Positions 9,113 to 17,204 are shown, numbered from the stretch's first letter. The stretch: DNA of 60,534 nucleotides from Francisella sp. SYW-9 (GCF_008711465.1 NZ_VXKQ01000024.1:1-60534); one strand, 5' to 3'. Numbers and translations: made by a program. The notes: generated by a model from the letters alone, not told the origin.

Positions 9113-9585
9113 TAAGCTCCTTTTATATTTCTAAATATAAAATAATATATAAACATTAACTCTTATATTCTAGTATGTTTATAGCTTTTAATACTTAATT
9201 AATATAATTATTGATTTTATTTGTAAGTTAGAGTAAATTTTTATACCTATTTTCTAAAAAAGTATCCTATATTTAAAAAGACCTATTAAGATAACATATT
9301 TATAAATAAATTAGCAATACAATATATATAATATAGTTTTAAAGTCTTAGAGCTATATCTTTTTAGTCAGCTTTAAAATAATTTTTCATAAAAAATTGCA
9401 GGTATTGCAAATCCAAAACTTTACTTCATATGAGAATTTGTAATATATTAAACTTAGTAAGCATAATAATAAATTTCCAACTTATACAGCAAAAGTATGT
9501 AATGTTTATTAAATATAAAATAAATCAAGGAGGATTTCAGTCACTAAAATGTTCGTTTAAACAAATATAGTAATGGAGAATCATT
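9113..9585. other. Intergenic region, no gene seen
   Basis: These 473 bases are very AT-rich, with stops in all frames. The right end must hold the bacterioferritin promoter. There is an AGGAGGA at 9529-9535 that is not followed by a usable start, apart from the real GGAGA before the ATG at 9586. I see no RNA gene or strong hairpin. Confidence 0.4.
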
Positions 9586-10020
9586 ATGCAGTTAGAAAAT
9601 AAAGATAAAGTTTTTGAAATTCTAAATAAAATATTAGAAACAGAAATGGCTGGGGTTGTAAGATATACTCACTACTCTCTTATGATAATTGGGCACAATA
9701 GAATACCAATCGTAAGCTGGATGCAATCCCAAGCAAGTGAAAGTCTAACACACGCCACAGAAGCAGGTGAAATGATCACTCACTTTGATGGCCACCCTTC
9801 TTTAAAAATTGCTGACTTAAGTGAGACATACCAACATAATATTGACAATATCCTTAGAGAAAGTCTCGAACATGAAAATAAAGCAAAAGATTACTACTAC
9901 GAGCTGCTAAAACTAGTAGAAGGCAAATCAATCCTTCTAGAAGAATATGCTAGAAAACTAATAGTTGAGGAAGAAACTCATATTGGTGAAGTAGAAAAAA
10001 TGCTTAAAAGGTCCTACTAA
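9586..10020 (+). CDS. bfr: Bacterioferritin / ferritin-like iron-storage protein
   Basis: A 144-residue four-helix-bundle protein. Diiron ferroxidase ligands are in place: E18 or E20 in ILETEMAG, E52 and H56 in ASESLTH, E95 or E97 in LEHE, and E129 with H132 in VEEETHIGE. Spacing and length match bacterioferritins, which oxidise Fe(II) and store Fe(III) in a 24-subunit cytoplasmic shell. The haem-ligand methionine expected near position 52 is not apparent, so the protein may be haem-free. GGAGA lies 9 bases before the ATG. The gene is monocistronic. Iron (Fur) regulation is likely for the family but no clear operator was found. Confidence 0.85.
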   Translation: MQLENKDKVFEILNKILETEMAGVVRYTHYSLMIIGHNRIPIVSWMQSQASESLTHATEAGEMITHFDGHPSLKIADLSETYQHNIDNILRESLEHENKAKDYYYELLKLVEGKSILLEEYARKLIVEEETHIGEVEKMLKRSY

Positions 10021-10068
10021 CAAATCTAATAAAATCATTAGAAAATTATTTTACTTCTTTTCTTAGAA

Positions 10069-10175
10069 TCAAAAAATAATAACTATCCCAGCTATTAATA
10101 AGTAGATATAAAATATTACTTGCATAGCACGGATAGGAATTTTCTTTACAAGTTTTAGTCCTAATGGCGGAAAAA
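10069..10175 (-). pseudogene. C-terminal remnant of a TauE/SafE-type permease, split by an insertion sequence
   Basis: Reading the minus strand leftward from the IS boundary gives about 35 residues, FPPLGLKLVKKIPIRAMQVI followed by FYIYLLIAGIVIIF and a stop. This is the typical last helix-loop-helix of TauE/SafE sulfite or anion exporters. Removing the IS and one 5-base TTTTT copy joins this frame to a further open stretch to the right (11236-11280, ending LRIIF), consistent with insertion into the gene. The rest of the permease is not present in readable form, so the gene was already decayed or has been deleted. Confidence 0.45.
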
Positions 10176-11235
10176 GAGCTAATGGAAAAAAATGGTGCCT
10201 ATTTTAGAATTTTTTACCATTATTTAGCATAAAGAAATCTACTACTTTTTTCTTTAGCTCTTTTGATAGACCTCTATGAACTCTGATTCTATTTTTGAGA
10301 TCCGAAAACTTTCCACCCTGATGATTTGTAGTATTTGGTATCGATAAATCAGGAAGGTTTTTATACATAAATAAGTAATCCAAATTTGAACACAAACTAG
10401 CATACGCTGCTCTGAGTTTGTAGTGGGTATAGGTAGCTTCTCCAGTATCATAATTTACAGTCATTTCATTTAAGAAATCTTCATACTTTGCATACCAGTT
10501 GAGTAGTTTATTTTTAAACTTGATTTCTGTTGTTTTGGTAATCCTGTTAAGTATTTTTTGTAACTCTATACTGGCTTCTAATTTTGGATTCTTGGTAATA
10601 TATCTATCTACTATTTTCTTTGATGAAAATGGCACATCTGTATTGGATACACCTTAAATACTGTGTTTAAGCCTCTCTTGCCATCTATAGTTACAGCATT
10701 TATTGTATATCCTAAAGATAATAATTCTTGTAACATTTCTTTGTAATACTTAGACTTTTCTGAGTCTACATGCCTCCAAAGCAAAAGCTCGTCTTCTAGC
10801 GTATCATAGAAAGTTACTGTAGCTAACTTGTCTTTTCTCTTACCATAAAACGTAGTATCACACACTAGTGTTACTGCTCTTGGTTTATGAGATTTCTTTG
10901 ATAATTCATGGCTATGAATTTGAGTGTAAGCCCATCTTTTGGTTTTGTCATATTCAATAGCCAAATCTGTTTAAGTTTGATGTCTAAACACATACTTATA
11001 AAATAATATTTCTAGTAGCTTTTTAGGTCTCCTATTTGAACTAAATGATAATCTACAAGCATTACATTTATACCTCTGAACTCCATCTCTTTTCCCTTTT
11101 TTCTTAGTGAAATTAGAACTGCAGTTTGGGCATTTTTTAGTCTTTTTTTACTGACATTTGTAAATAATCCTTTTTAAAACCTTATTCTACAATACTTATA
11201 GCTATATTTTAGGCACCATTTTTTTCCATTAGCTC
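10176..11235 (-). mobile_element. Insertion sequence of the IS256-like variant Zn-binding type, decayed
   Basis: A 1060-base element bounded by perfect 26-base inverted repeats at 10176-10201 and 11210-11235 (outer end GAGCTAATGG, inner end ATGGTGCCTA). Both ends are flanked by AAAAA in direct orientation, a plausible 5-base target duplication. The internal transposase (10204-11157) is broken by two frameshifts and one nonsense codon, so the copy cannot move by itself, although its ends are intact and could be used in trans. It interrupts a TauE/SafE-like gene. Confidence 0.85.
10204..11157 (-). pseudogene. Transposase, IS256-family variant with zinc ribbon, broken in three places
   Basis: Three pieces of one protein read in order. 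The N-terminus (ATG 11157) has a zinc ribbon CPNC...CNAC; a 7-A tract just after the start carries one extra base. A TAA follows the RHQT codons. The middle piece runs from AIEYDKTKRW to YPIQMCHFHQ with the acidic motifs CDTTF and TIDGK. After MCHFHQ one base is missing in an A tract, and the frame resumes as KKIVDRYITKNPKLEASIEL to the C-terminal HQGGKFSDLKNRIRVHRGLS block that marks this transposase type. The reading is mine; the family name comes from memory of the NTT/GG.FS.LK..LR.H.GLS signature. Confidence 0.8.
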
Positions 11236-11342
11236 AAAAATTATCCTCAAACAACACGCATCCTCATCTTTTGCTATACAATATTTGAACTAAACTAAAA
11301 TAAAACTTATGATTAAAGTATCATAGTTAAAATAAATCGCTT

Positions 11343-12134
11343 ATGATAGAGATTCTAGACTGGCTACATCTTAAGCGTCGGAAATGGTCTGCTAATGATA
11401 GCTACTGGGATCTGAAATTTAAGCTCCGTAAAAACTCTAACTACATATATACTCTACAGCAAAATATAAAAACTGCTCAATATAACTTCTCTCCAGCTAA
11501 GAAAGTAAAGAAACCAAATGGACAAACATCTATTCTTTGGGATGCCAAAGACTCTTTAGCTCTTAAATATTTAGCTACAAGTATCCAAGATAAATATAGA
11601 TTTAATAAATTTTGTTATTCAAATAAAAATCGTGGTGGCGTTCCTAGAGCAAGAAAAGTAGTCAGTCAACTACTAAAAACTCATAAATACATTTACAGGT
11701 CTGATATTTTTAAATTTTATAATTCTATTGATCATAATATCTTACTTTCAAAACTCTCTCGCTTTGTCATAGAAAACGAACTTAAACTAATTGCTAATCA
11801 TCTAGATAGAATCCAATGGCAAGATGGCTACTATACCGAAATCAAAAAAGGGATATCCAAATCTTCCCCTTTATCGCCAGTATTGGGATGCATTTATCTA
11901 AATGAGCTAGATCAAACAATGCAAAGACTAAATGTAAAATATCTAAGATATGCTGATGATTGGATTATTTTAGCACAGTCAAAACCTATGCTAAGAAAAG
12001 CTGTTAAAATAACCAAGCAAATATTAGCTAAACTAAAATTAAAAGAGCACCCTGATAAAACAGATTATCGCAATTTTAATAATCCAAGTGCAAAACCCTT
12101 CACATTTTTAGGACAAGAGTTTGTCCGTAAATAA
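11343..12134 (+). CDS. Stand-alone reverse transcriptase (group-II-intron-like)
   Basis: A 263-residue RNA-directed DNA polymerase. Finger and palm motifs are in order: D121 in YRSDIFKFYNSIDH (motif 3), GISKSSPLSPVLGCIYLNEL at 170-189 (motif 4), the catalytic Y203-A-D-D in YLRYADDWIIL (motif 5), LKEHPDKT (motif 6) and FTFLGQEF (motif 7). The N-terminal LDW...W.LK.KL and the WDAKDSLALKYL helix match a family of bacterial stand-alone reverse transcriptases of unknown role. It ends just after motif 7, without thumb/maturase or HNH domains, so it is short or truncated. I see no ribosome-binding site at this ATG, and an in-frame stop lies 15 bases upstream. Motif 4 lacks the SQ of diversity-generating retroelements. 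A TauE remnant and an IS lie just to the left. Confidence 0.85.
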   Translation: MIEILDWLHLKRRKWSANDSYWDLKFKLRKNSNYIYTLQQNIKTAQYNFSPAKKVKKPNGQTSILWDAKDSLALKYLATSIQDKYRFNKFCYSNKNRGGVPRARKVVSQLLKTHKYIYRSDIFKFYNSIDHNILLSKLSRFVIENELKLIANHLDRIQWQDGYYTEIKKGISKSSPLSPVLGCIYLNELDQTMQRLNVKYLRYADDWIILAQSKPMLRKAVKITKQILAKLKLKEHPDKTDYRNFNNPSAKPFTFLGQEFVRK

Positions 12135-12200
12135 TAGAGATGTTAAGAATAAATATAACATATTAATAATTATAAATATGGCTTTATGAGTCATTCGAAC

Positions 12201-12565
12201 CTATTGAGAAACACATACATTTGGCTGGTCGAGGGCAATCGAGAATCTCCATTGATCCTGAAGTGCACCCGTTTCAACTGAAGTTCCACTATCGATCTGA
12301 GATGCAATGACACCTGTGTGATTAACTTTGCAAATGCCCAGCCCCCCATTCGTCTTAACATGAATATCGACACTTCCCTATGTGCAAAATTAAAATCTGA
12401 TGGATGAGAAAGGTTATTATATTTCTCATAAGCGTCTTTTGAAATAAAGTAATTCCCGGTACATTTAATCACAACTTTATGGTTGACAATGGTTGCAATA
12501 GAATGTTTAGGCAAATTGTCCGTATATTCTAAGGTTGGAAGCACAAGCTTATTTTCCAAAATCAT
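12201..12565 (-). pseudogene. Small unknown gene with one frameshift, last of the lipoprotein locus
   Basis: The frame starts at ATG 12565, 20 bases after the stop of the large lipoprotein, and reads MILENKLVLPTLEYTDNLPK to SHPSDFNFAH. From about 12370-12385 the natural-looking frame shifts: GSVDIHVKTNGGLGICKVNH leads to IASQIDSGTSVETGALQDQW and ends RFSIALDQPNVCVSQ at stop 12203-12201. The unshifted frame instead gives an arginine/leucine-rich tail typical of out-of-frame reading. The corrected protein would be about 120 residues with no signal peptide or recognised family. Base composition is clearly richer in G+C than the surroundings. Confidence 0.5.
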
Positions 12566-12585
12566 TTATATCCATTGATTGCACT

Positions 12586-15069
12586 CTACCGGTCGGGTTC
12601 CAAGAAATCTGATTCCCTAAGAATGCTTACCGTGTCTGAACCTATTGGGTTCCATATTCCTTGATCTGTTTTAATCTTGGCGTTCCAATTCACAGAAATA
12701 TCATCTTGATCGTTGTTGTGGTAATCGTTTGTAACACTCGGAACGAGAGGATCTGTGGTGCTCACCGACCATGGATTACCTTGTGGATCATCCACAGATA
12801 GATTTAAATCTACCTTCGTGACTTGATCATTATTAACTACTACCCCTTTGTCGTTTAATCTCAAATAATTCGTAGTATGTAGCGCACTCCAAACGTCTGA
12901 TGCCAACTTATAAGTATAATCGTGCTCATCCTTACCATATACTTTTAAGAACGCAGAACTCGGTAGTGCAACGTCTTCTATTGAACCATCGGGGTAGGTT
13001 ATAACCGCCGAAATATCATCAGAATCGATTGAAAATGAATTAGACCTTTGATCAAGTTGTAATTCTATTGACCTACTACCGTCCTTATCGAATTTATTGA
13101 GTACCTTCTTTTTTAAGTTAGATGATAACTTCCAATAAAACTGCGCGTTTCCTAGACCACCGTTTTTATTAAGGGTAAATTGGATCTTTTTACTAGTTGG
13201 AGCGCTATAATCGTAAGTAATGACATTATTTAGACCACTCTGACTATTCTCAATCACAGCATCATCTCCAACGGAAATGTCGGAGCTTGAATTTTTTGAC
13301 TTACTAATATTTCCCTTATCATCTTCAACTACCACACTAATCGCACTCCTAGGAATTATGAACGGTGCCGATAGGCTTGATCCTATAGTTAAAAATAACT
13401 GATTAGAGTGATTAGTTTTGTATCTTATAAGCCTCTGTTGGTAATCAGTTAAAGAACTTAAATCGACACTCCATGTGAAACCGGTATCCTTATCAATAGA
13501 ATTACCGTTAACTGCGTGGGCTTTAGCTGTGAATTGTACAAATCCGCCTAAAGATGAAATTTGTGTATTGTCAGGGTCTACAGATGTTATAACAGGAGCG
13601 GAAGCGACACCAAGAACACTCACAACGCTATCAGCGCTCTTCGAATCGCTCACATTCCCCTTATCGTCTTTAGCAACAACATTAATAGCATCGGAAGGTA
13701 TATTGAATGTTTCTCCGGTATTAGCAGCTATGGTCAATTTAAATTTATTTGTATGATTAGTCGATACATCATCATGATTTATTAACGCTTGCTGATCTGG
13801 TGTAAGACTACTCAAATCAACTGTCCATGTATATCCGCTAGTAGCATCTATATTATTATCACCTGTCGCTGTCGCTGTATATGTAACTGTGCCTCCAGAA
13901 AGACCTACTTGATTAGGATTCGGAGTAACTGTTGATATCACAGGTTTAGATGAAGCTCCTGCTACACCAACTGCACTATCAGCATTCTTCGAATCACTTT
14001 GATAGCCCTTATCATCCTTCGCCACAACACTTATTGCATTTACTGGGATACTAAACTGTTTATCTGTGTTAGCAGCTATAGTTAAATTAAATTTATTTGT
14101 ATGATTAGTCGATACATCATCATGATTTATTAACGCTTGCTGATCTGGTGTAAGACTACTCAAATCAACTGTCCATGTATATCCGCTAGTAGCATCAACT
14201 GTATTGTCACCTCTCATTGTCGCTGTATATGTAACTGTGCCTCCAGAAAGACCTACTTGACTAGGATTCGGAGTAACTGAATCAATAATGGGATAATCTC
14301 CTAAAGCAATCACATTTGATTTATCCGAAAGATCTCCATTCTTATCAACAGCTACCATATACAAACTATTATTAGTCAAGCTTCTAAACTTATGATTAAG
14401 CTCGCCTTTATTTTTATCATTACTCTTTGTCTGAGCTAATTGCTTACCATCTATATACCATCTATAATCATATGGAGCTTCGCCTGCATTAGGCGCTTTG
14501 TCAACCTTAAAACTACAGTCAAGATTATTGTTGTCACACTTGCCAACCATAGATATAACAGGAGCTGCAAGGTCCGCAAACCTTATCTCTTTTGAGAGAT
14601 TAACAGGATAATCTATACCATTTACTGTAATATCACCCTCGATTGCTATATTTGTGCTTTCTTTTTGGGTATTAAATTTAAAGCCAGTGGGATCACCATA
14701 TAAAGTACATCTAGACTCTCCATTAGATTTACAATCTTTTAAACCTTTAGCTTCTAACTCATCATTATTCTCAAGCACAGGATTATCTGACTCATTAGGG
14801 TACCATTTAATATTACTACTTATCTGGTACTTAGGAATAGGTTTAGAATATAATAATTGATCCTTTATTAAATCTTGCTGATAAACACTATCAAGAGAAG
14901 TAATCGCAATACTACATACCTTATCATTACATTCTGAATCAATTTTAAACCTAACTTCATCATGCTTCCCACAAGCAACCAAAAAAAATGCGATAATCAC
15001 CAACAAACACACAAAAGTGATTTTACTTGACAATCTCTGTCTAACTATTAACTTCAACATTTTCAACAC
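12586..15069 (-). CDS. Large lipoprotein with three Ig-like repeats
   Basis: An 827-residue lipoprotein. The signal peptide ends in the lipobox LVAC (C33), with GKHDEV following. Residues about 35-165 form a domain shared with the small lipoprotein at 17585 (RFKIDSECNDKVCSIAITSL, YQQDLIKDQLLYSKP). From about 260 to 605 there are three repeats of about 116 residues, each starting VTPNPxQVGLSGGTVTYTAT or a variant and ending AISVVAKDDKG; they look like bacterial Ig/cadherin-type beta-sandwiches. No membrane anchor follows, so it is probably an outer-membrane-anchored surface or periplasmic protein with a binding or adhesion role (inference). GTG 15069 or ATG 15060 could start it. The 3' third is much less AT-rich (24-30 G+C per 60 bases in lines I counted) than the 5' part (18 per 60), which suggests mosaic origin. 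Confidence 0.8.
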   Translation of the reverse strand: MLKMLKLIVRQRLSSKITFVCLLVIIAFFLVACGKHDEVRFKIDSECNDKVCSIAITSLDSVYQQDLIKDQLLYSKPIPKYQISSNIKWYPNESDNPVLENNDELEAKGLKDCKSNGESRCTLYGDPTGFKFNTQKESTNIAIEGDITVNGIDYPVNLSKEIRFADLAAPVISMVGKCDNNNLDCSFKVDKAPNAGEAPYDYRWYIDGKQLAQTKSNDKNKGELNHKFRSLTNNSLYMVAVDKNGDLSDKSNVIALGDYPIIDSVTPNPSQVGLSGGTVTYTATMRGDNTVDATSGYTWTVDLSSLTPDQQALINHDDVSTNHTNKFNLTIAANTDKQFSIPVNAISVVAKDDKGYQSDSKNADSAVGVAGASSKPVISTVTPNPNQVGLSGGTVTYTATATGDNNIDATSGYTWTVDLSSLTPDQQALINHDDVSTNHTNKFKLTIAANTGETFNIPSDAINVVAKDDKGNVSDSKSADSVVSVLGVASAPVITSVDPDNTQISSLGGFVQFTAKAHAVNGNSIDKDTGFTWSVDLSSLTDYQQRLIRYKTNHSNQLFLTIGSSLSAPFIIPRSAISVVVEDDKGNISKSKNSSSDISVGDDAVIENSQSGLNNVITYDYSAPTSKKIQFTLNKNGGLGNAQFYWKLSSNLKKKVLNKFDKDGSRSIELQLDQRSNSFSIDSDDISAVITYPDGSIEDVALPSSAFLKVYGKDEHDYTYKLASDVWSALHTTNYLRLNDKGVVVNNDQVTKVDLNLSVDDPQGNPWSVSTTDPLVPSVTNDYHNNDQDDISVNWNAKIKTDQGIWNPIGSDTVSILRESDFLEPDR
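13738..13930 (-). repeat. Internal DNA repeat of the large lipoprotein gene, copy 2
   Basis: About 190 bases almost identical to 14086-14278, offset by 348 bases (116 codons). Only a few bases differ, mainly around 13850-13875. The repeat is in frame and encodes the GGTVTYTATATGDN to NHTNKFKLT part of the second Ig-like unit. Such long near-identity allows recombination that adds or removes one unit without breaking the frame. Confidence 0.85.
14086..14278 (-). repeat. Internal DNA repeat of the large lipoprotein gene, copy 1
   Basis: Partner of 13738-13930. It encodes the same stretch of the first Ig-like unit (GGTVTYTATMRGDN to NHTNKFNLT). The third unit (around 13370-13580) is homologous only at the protein level, so the first two units arose by a recent duplication or have been homogenised. 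Confidence 0.85.
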
Positions 15070-15169
15070 CCATACTTTCCTTTTTTATCGGGACTATTTA
15101 CACCCATATAATTATTCACTTGATAATTTATGGCCTAGCTCAAAAATTATAAAGGGATTAAGAACTTAA

Positions 15170-15236
15170 TTGGTCATCCAAAATAAATGGTGGCGATCAA
15201 TTTTAAATACACCCATGTATTTATGATCAACGAATA
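15170..15236. repeat. Dispersed intergenic repeat, copy A
   Basis: This stretch, starting TTGGTCATCCAAAATAAATG, shares blocks with two other places: 20937-20980 (GGTCATCYAAAATAAAT, then TCAATTTTARATA) and 27490-27545 (AAAATAAA, then a 35-base block about 80% identical). Its inner 25 bases (15206-15230) match 44892-44916 inside the rhamnan-synthesis-like gene with one mismatch. On the minus strand it would encode DHKYMGVFKIDRHHLFWMTN and a stop, so it may be the decayed end of a gene. It lies between the tandem repeat and the large lipoprotein gene; the whole gap 15070-15467 holds no intact gene. Confidence 0.55.
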
Positions 15237-15251
15237 GACGCTGTCCCAAAG

Positions 15252-15299
15252 ATTGATAAATTGATAAATTGATAAATTGATAGATTGATAGATTGATAG
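15252..15299. repeat. Tandem repeat, 8-base unit, six copies
   Basis: Three copies of ATTGATAA are followed by three copies of ATTGATAG without interruption. It lies about 180 bases upstream of the large lipoprotein start, beside the IS5 remnant. A unit of 8 is not a multiple of 3, so it is unlikely to be coding. Copy number could change by strand slippage and alter promoter spacing or a transcript leader. Confidence 0.95.
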
Positions 15300-15467
15300 A
15301 TCAGTTTTACACTTTTTTTGAATTTTCTCCTAAAGACTGTTGCATAAATCCTCTAATTTTCCATGGATAGTAACATTTTTGCTATTTTTAGTAAAAACGT
15401 AACCTTAAATTGTCTTTGTTATTGTTGTATATGTCATTTTTGACATATATAGATACACTTGTCCTAA

Positions 15468-16460
15468 TTAAGGCATTAAATTTACTGCTTTTAAAGAGTT
15501 AAAACATATAGCTTTCAGTATTGCTTGAGCATTTACTTTAACTGTAGAAAAGTAACTAGCTCTAGCAAAGTTAAACTTTCTCTTTAACGTGCCATAACAT
15601 TGCTCAACTTTATATCTAACTTTTGATATTAGAATATTTCTTGTCTTCTGCCTCTTCGTTAAAGATTTATTCCTGAGTGCTTTTTTAAGTATACGATTTT
15701 TGATATTTTTCTCTTTGAGCATGGCTTGGTTAGCAGTAGTATCGTAAGCTTTATCTGCAAGTACATGTTTACAATCCAAATCTTTTAATATCAGCTCTAG
15801 GCGGTGTGCCTCATAAACTTCAGCTGACTCTGTATGTATTGTTTGTATGAAACCATACTCATCATCAACGCTAGTAAACACCTTATAACCATAATGACTT
15901 TTATTACCTTTCTTAATCCATTTAGCATTTTTATCTTTACCATAAGATATATCTGGATTAGATGACTCATTTTCATATCTATCTTCAACTGGATTATCTA
16001 CAAACTTATCAGCTCTACCTGCTGACTCAATCAAAGTAGCATCTATGATTGCTCCTTTGGCTGTATTTATTGATAAACCTAATGATTCTAGCTGACTATT
16101 TAGTTCTTTAAACAGCTTCTTTAGTTTCTTCTTTTTTATCAGTAAATTACGGTACTTATTGATAGTACTATAATCTGGCAACTTCGATGTCGGTGTAAAG
16201 CCTGTTAAAGTACATAAAGTCGATTCTCAATCTTAAGCTTAAGGCTAATTCTCTATCACTGAGGTTATACCATTGACCTAGTAGCAATAGCTTAAACATC
16301 ATTACACAATCATACGCAGGTCTGTCTTGACGAGTCATATCTTGAGTATATATACCTTTGGACTTTTACGGAACTTCTCAAAGTCTACTAACTTATTTAA
16401 TTTAACAAATTTATTATCACTACCTAGCGTCTCTTCTAAGCCTAAAAAGAAAAAATCCAT
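15468..16460 (-). pseudogene. IS5-family transposase (ISFtu2-like), broken by two frameshifts
   Basis: The longest intact piece (15468-16181) is a DDE transposase: IDATLIESAGRADK near its start, YGYKVFTSVDDEYGFIQTIH, HVLADKAYD with the second Asp, and RYKVEQCYGTLKRKFNFARA with the final Glu. The missing N-terminus is upstream. MDFFFLGLEETLGSDNKFVK starts at ATG 16460, the frame shifts near 16355 into GIYTQDMTRQDRPAYDCVMM, and one extra A near 16200 separates MYF from TGFTPTSKLPDYS. An ACTGTTGCA motif at 15344-15352 and TGCAACAGT at 16645-16653 may be the inverted ends. The element separates the TraF-like gene from the large lipoprotein gene. Confidence 0.85.
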
Positions 16461-16496
16461 AAAAATTAAAATATCAATATCTGTAACATTTGTATT

Positions 16497-16658
16497 TTAC
16501 AAAATATAGCTAGTGAACATCAACTTGCCTCGTATGGTTGTAGTATAAATAGGATCATTCAGACCTATAATACTAACATCTTCACTTACCAAATTATTAA
16601 TTACTCTTATAAGATGATCGAATATCTTCCATACAATCAATCTTTGCAACAGTGCCAT
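16497..16658 (-). pseudogene. Serine recombinase (resolvase/invertase) remnant
   Basis: A 53-residue open frame, MALLQRLIVWKIFDHLIRVI to IRGKLMFTSYIL, aligns by eye with the middle of the catalytic domain of Tn3-type resolvases and invertases (LVVWKLDRLGRS, then DTTTxxGRLMF). The N-terminal catalytic serine part and the DNA-binding domain are missing, and two arginines expected in the DRLxRS motif are replaced, so it is inactive debris. It sits between the IS5 remnant and the TraF-like gene. Its first codons coincide with an ACTGTTGCAAAG sequence of the kind found at IS6 ends. Confidence 0.55.
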
Positions 16659-16676
16659 AACTAGTCTACAAAGTGG

Positions 16677-17192
16677 CTAAAAAATATACTTACCTCCTAC
16701 TCTAGCTATTAAGTACTTAACTTTAATAACCTCAAAATATCTAGAATCCCCTAAATCCTTTAAATTAGCTCCTATTAATAAATATCCATGCATCTCATTA
16801 GTTGCCTTTTTAGGGTTTAAATATCTATCTAAATTATCTACTTGCGATTTTTTATAATCATAATATTCTCCATTCACAGTAATGCCGTTTGTATTCATTA
16901 TTACTTTATCATTTGGCACAGCAATGATTTTCTTAATAACTGGTTCATAACCATTATCACATGATCCATAAACCATATATCCTCTCATATGTGCAGACTG
17001 TGCTAGCTTTGTTGGCAAACATATAATAACCAAATCATTTCTATGATACTTATGGGTTGGAATGATTTGATATAATCCTTCTGGCATTGATGGTGTCAAA
17101 TTAATACGATATCCATCTGTATATGCAGCTATAAATATAACAAATATCATAATAAATATTAATCCAATTATTTCAGCTAGTAACTTTAACAT
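16677..17192 (-). CDS. S26-family signal peptidase, TraF-like
   Basis: A 171-residue inner-membrane peptidase. One N-terminal membrane helix (residues 5-24) is followed by the catalytic-serine box LTPSMPEGLY (S35), the lysine box EPVIKKIIAVPND (K87 or K88) and the C-terminal box LGDSRYFEVI. TPSMPxGLY and the short length are typical of TraF-type peptidases, which mature pilin-like subunits of conjugative systems, rather than the general LepB. No conjugation genes are in the window. It lies 12 bases after the small membrane protein gene and in line with two lipoprotein genes, so it probably acts on a product of this locus (inference). Confidence 0.85.
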   Translation of the reverse strand: MLKLLAEIIGLIFIMIFVIFIAAYTDGYRINLTPSMPEGLYQIIPTHKYHRNDLVIICLPTKLAQSAHMRGYMVYGSCDNGYEPVIKKIIAVPNDKVIMNTNGITVNGEYYDYKKSQVDNLDRYLNPKKATNEMHGYLLIGANLKDLGDSRYFEVIKVKYLIARVGGKYIF

Positions 17193-17204
17193 ATTAACTC
17201 CTAT

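Noticed and set aside
9586-10020. Dps protein
   Set aside because: Helix spacing and ligand set (E18/E20, E52, H56, E95/E97, E129, H132) match an intra-subunit diiron ferritin, not the inter-subunit site of Dps.
11343-12134. Diversity-generating retroelement or retron
   Set aside because: Motif 4 is GISKSSPLSP, not the (I/L/V)GxxxSQ of DGR enzymes. No template/variable repeat pair was seen near it, and there is no retron-type VTG motif or obvious msr/msd hairpin.
13475-13785. Plus-strand open frames opposite the large lipoprotein gene
   Set aside because: They are antisense to a long gene with signal peptide and repeats. Their openness follows from the repeated codon pattern on the other strand.
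15252-15299. CRISPR array
   Set aside because: The units are 8 bases with no spacers; no cas genes are in the window. It is a simple tandem repeat.
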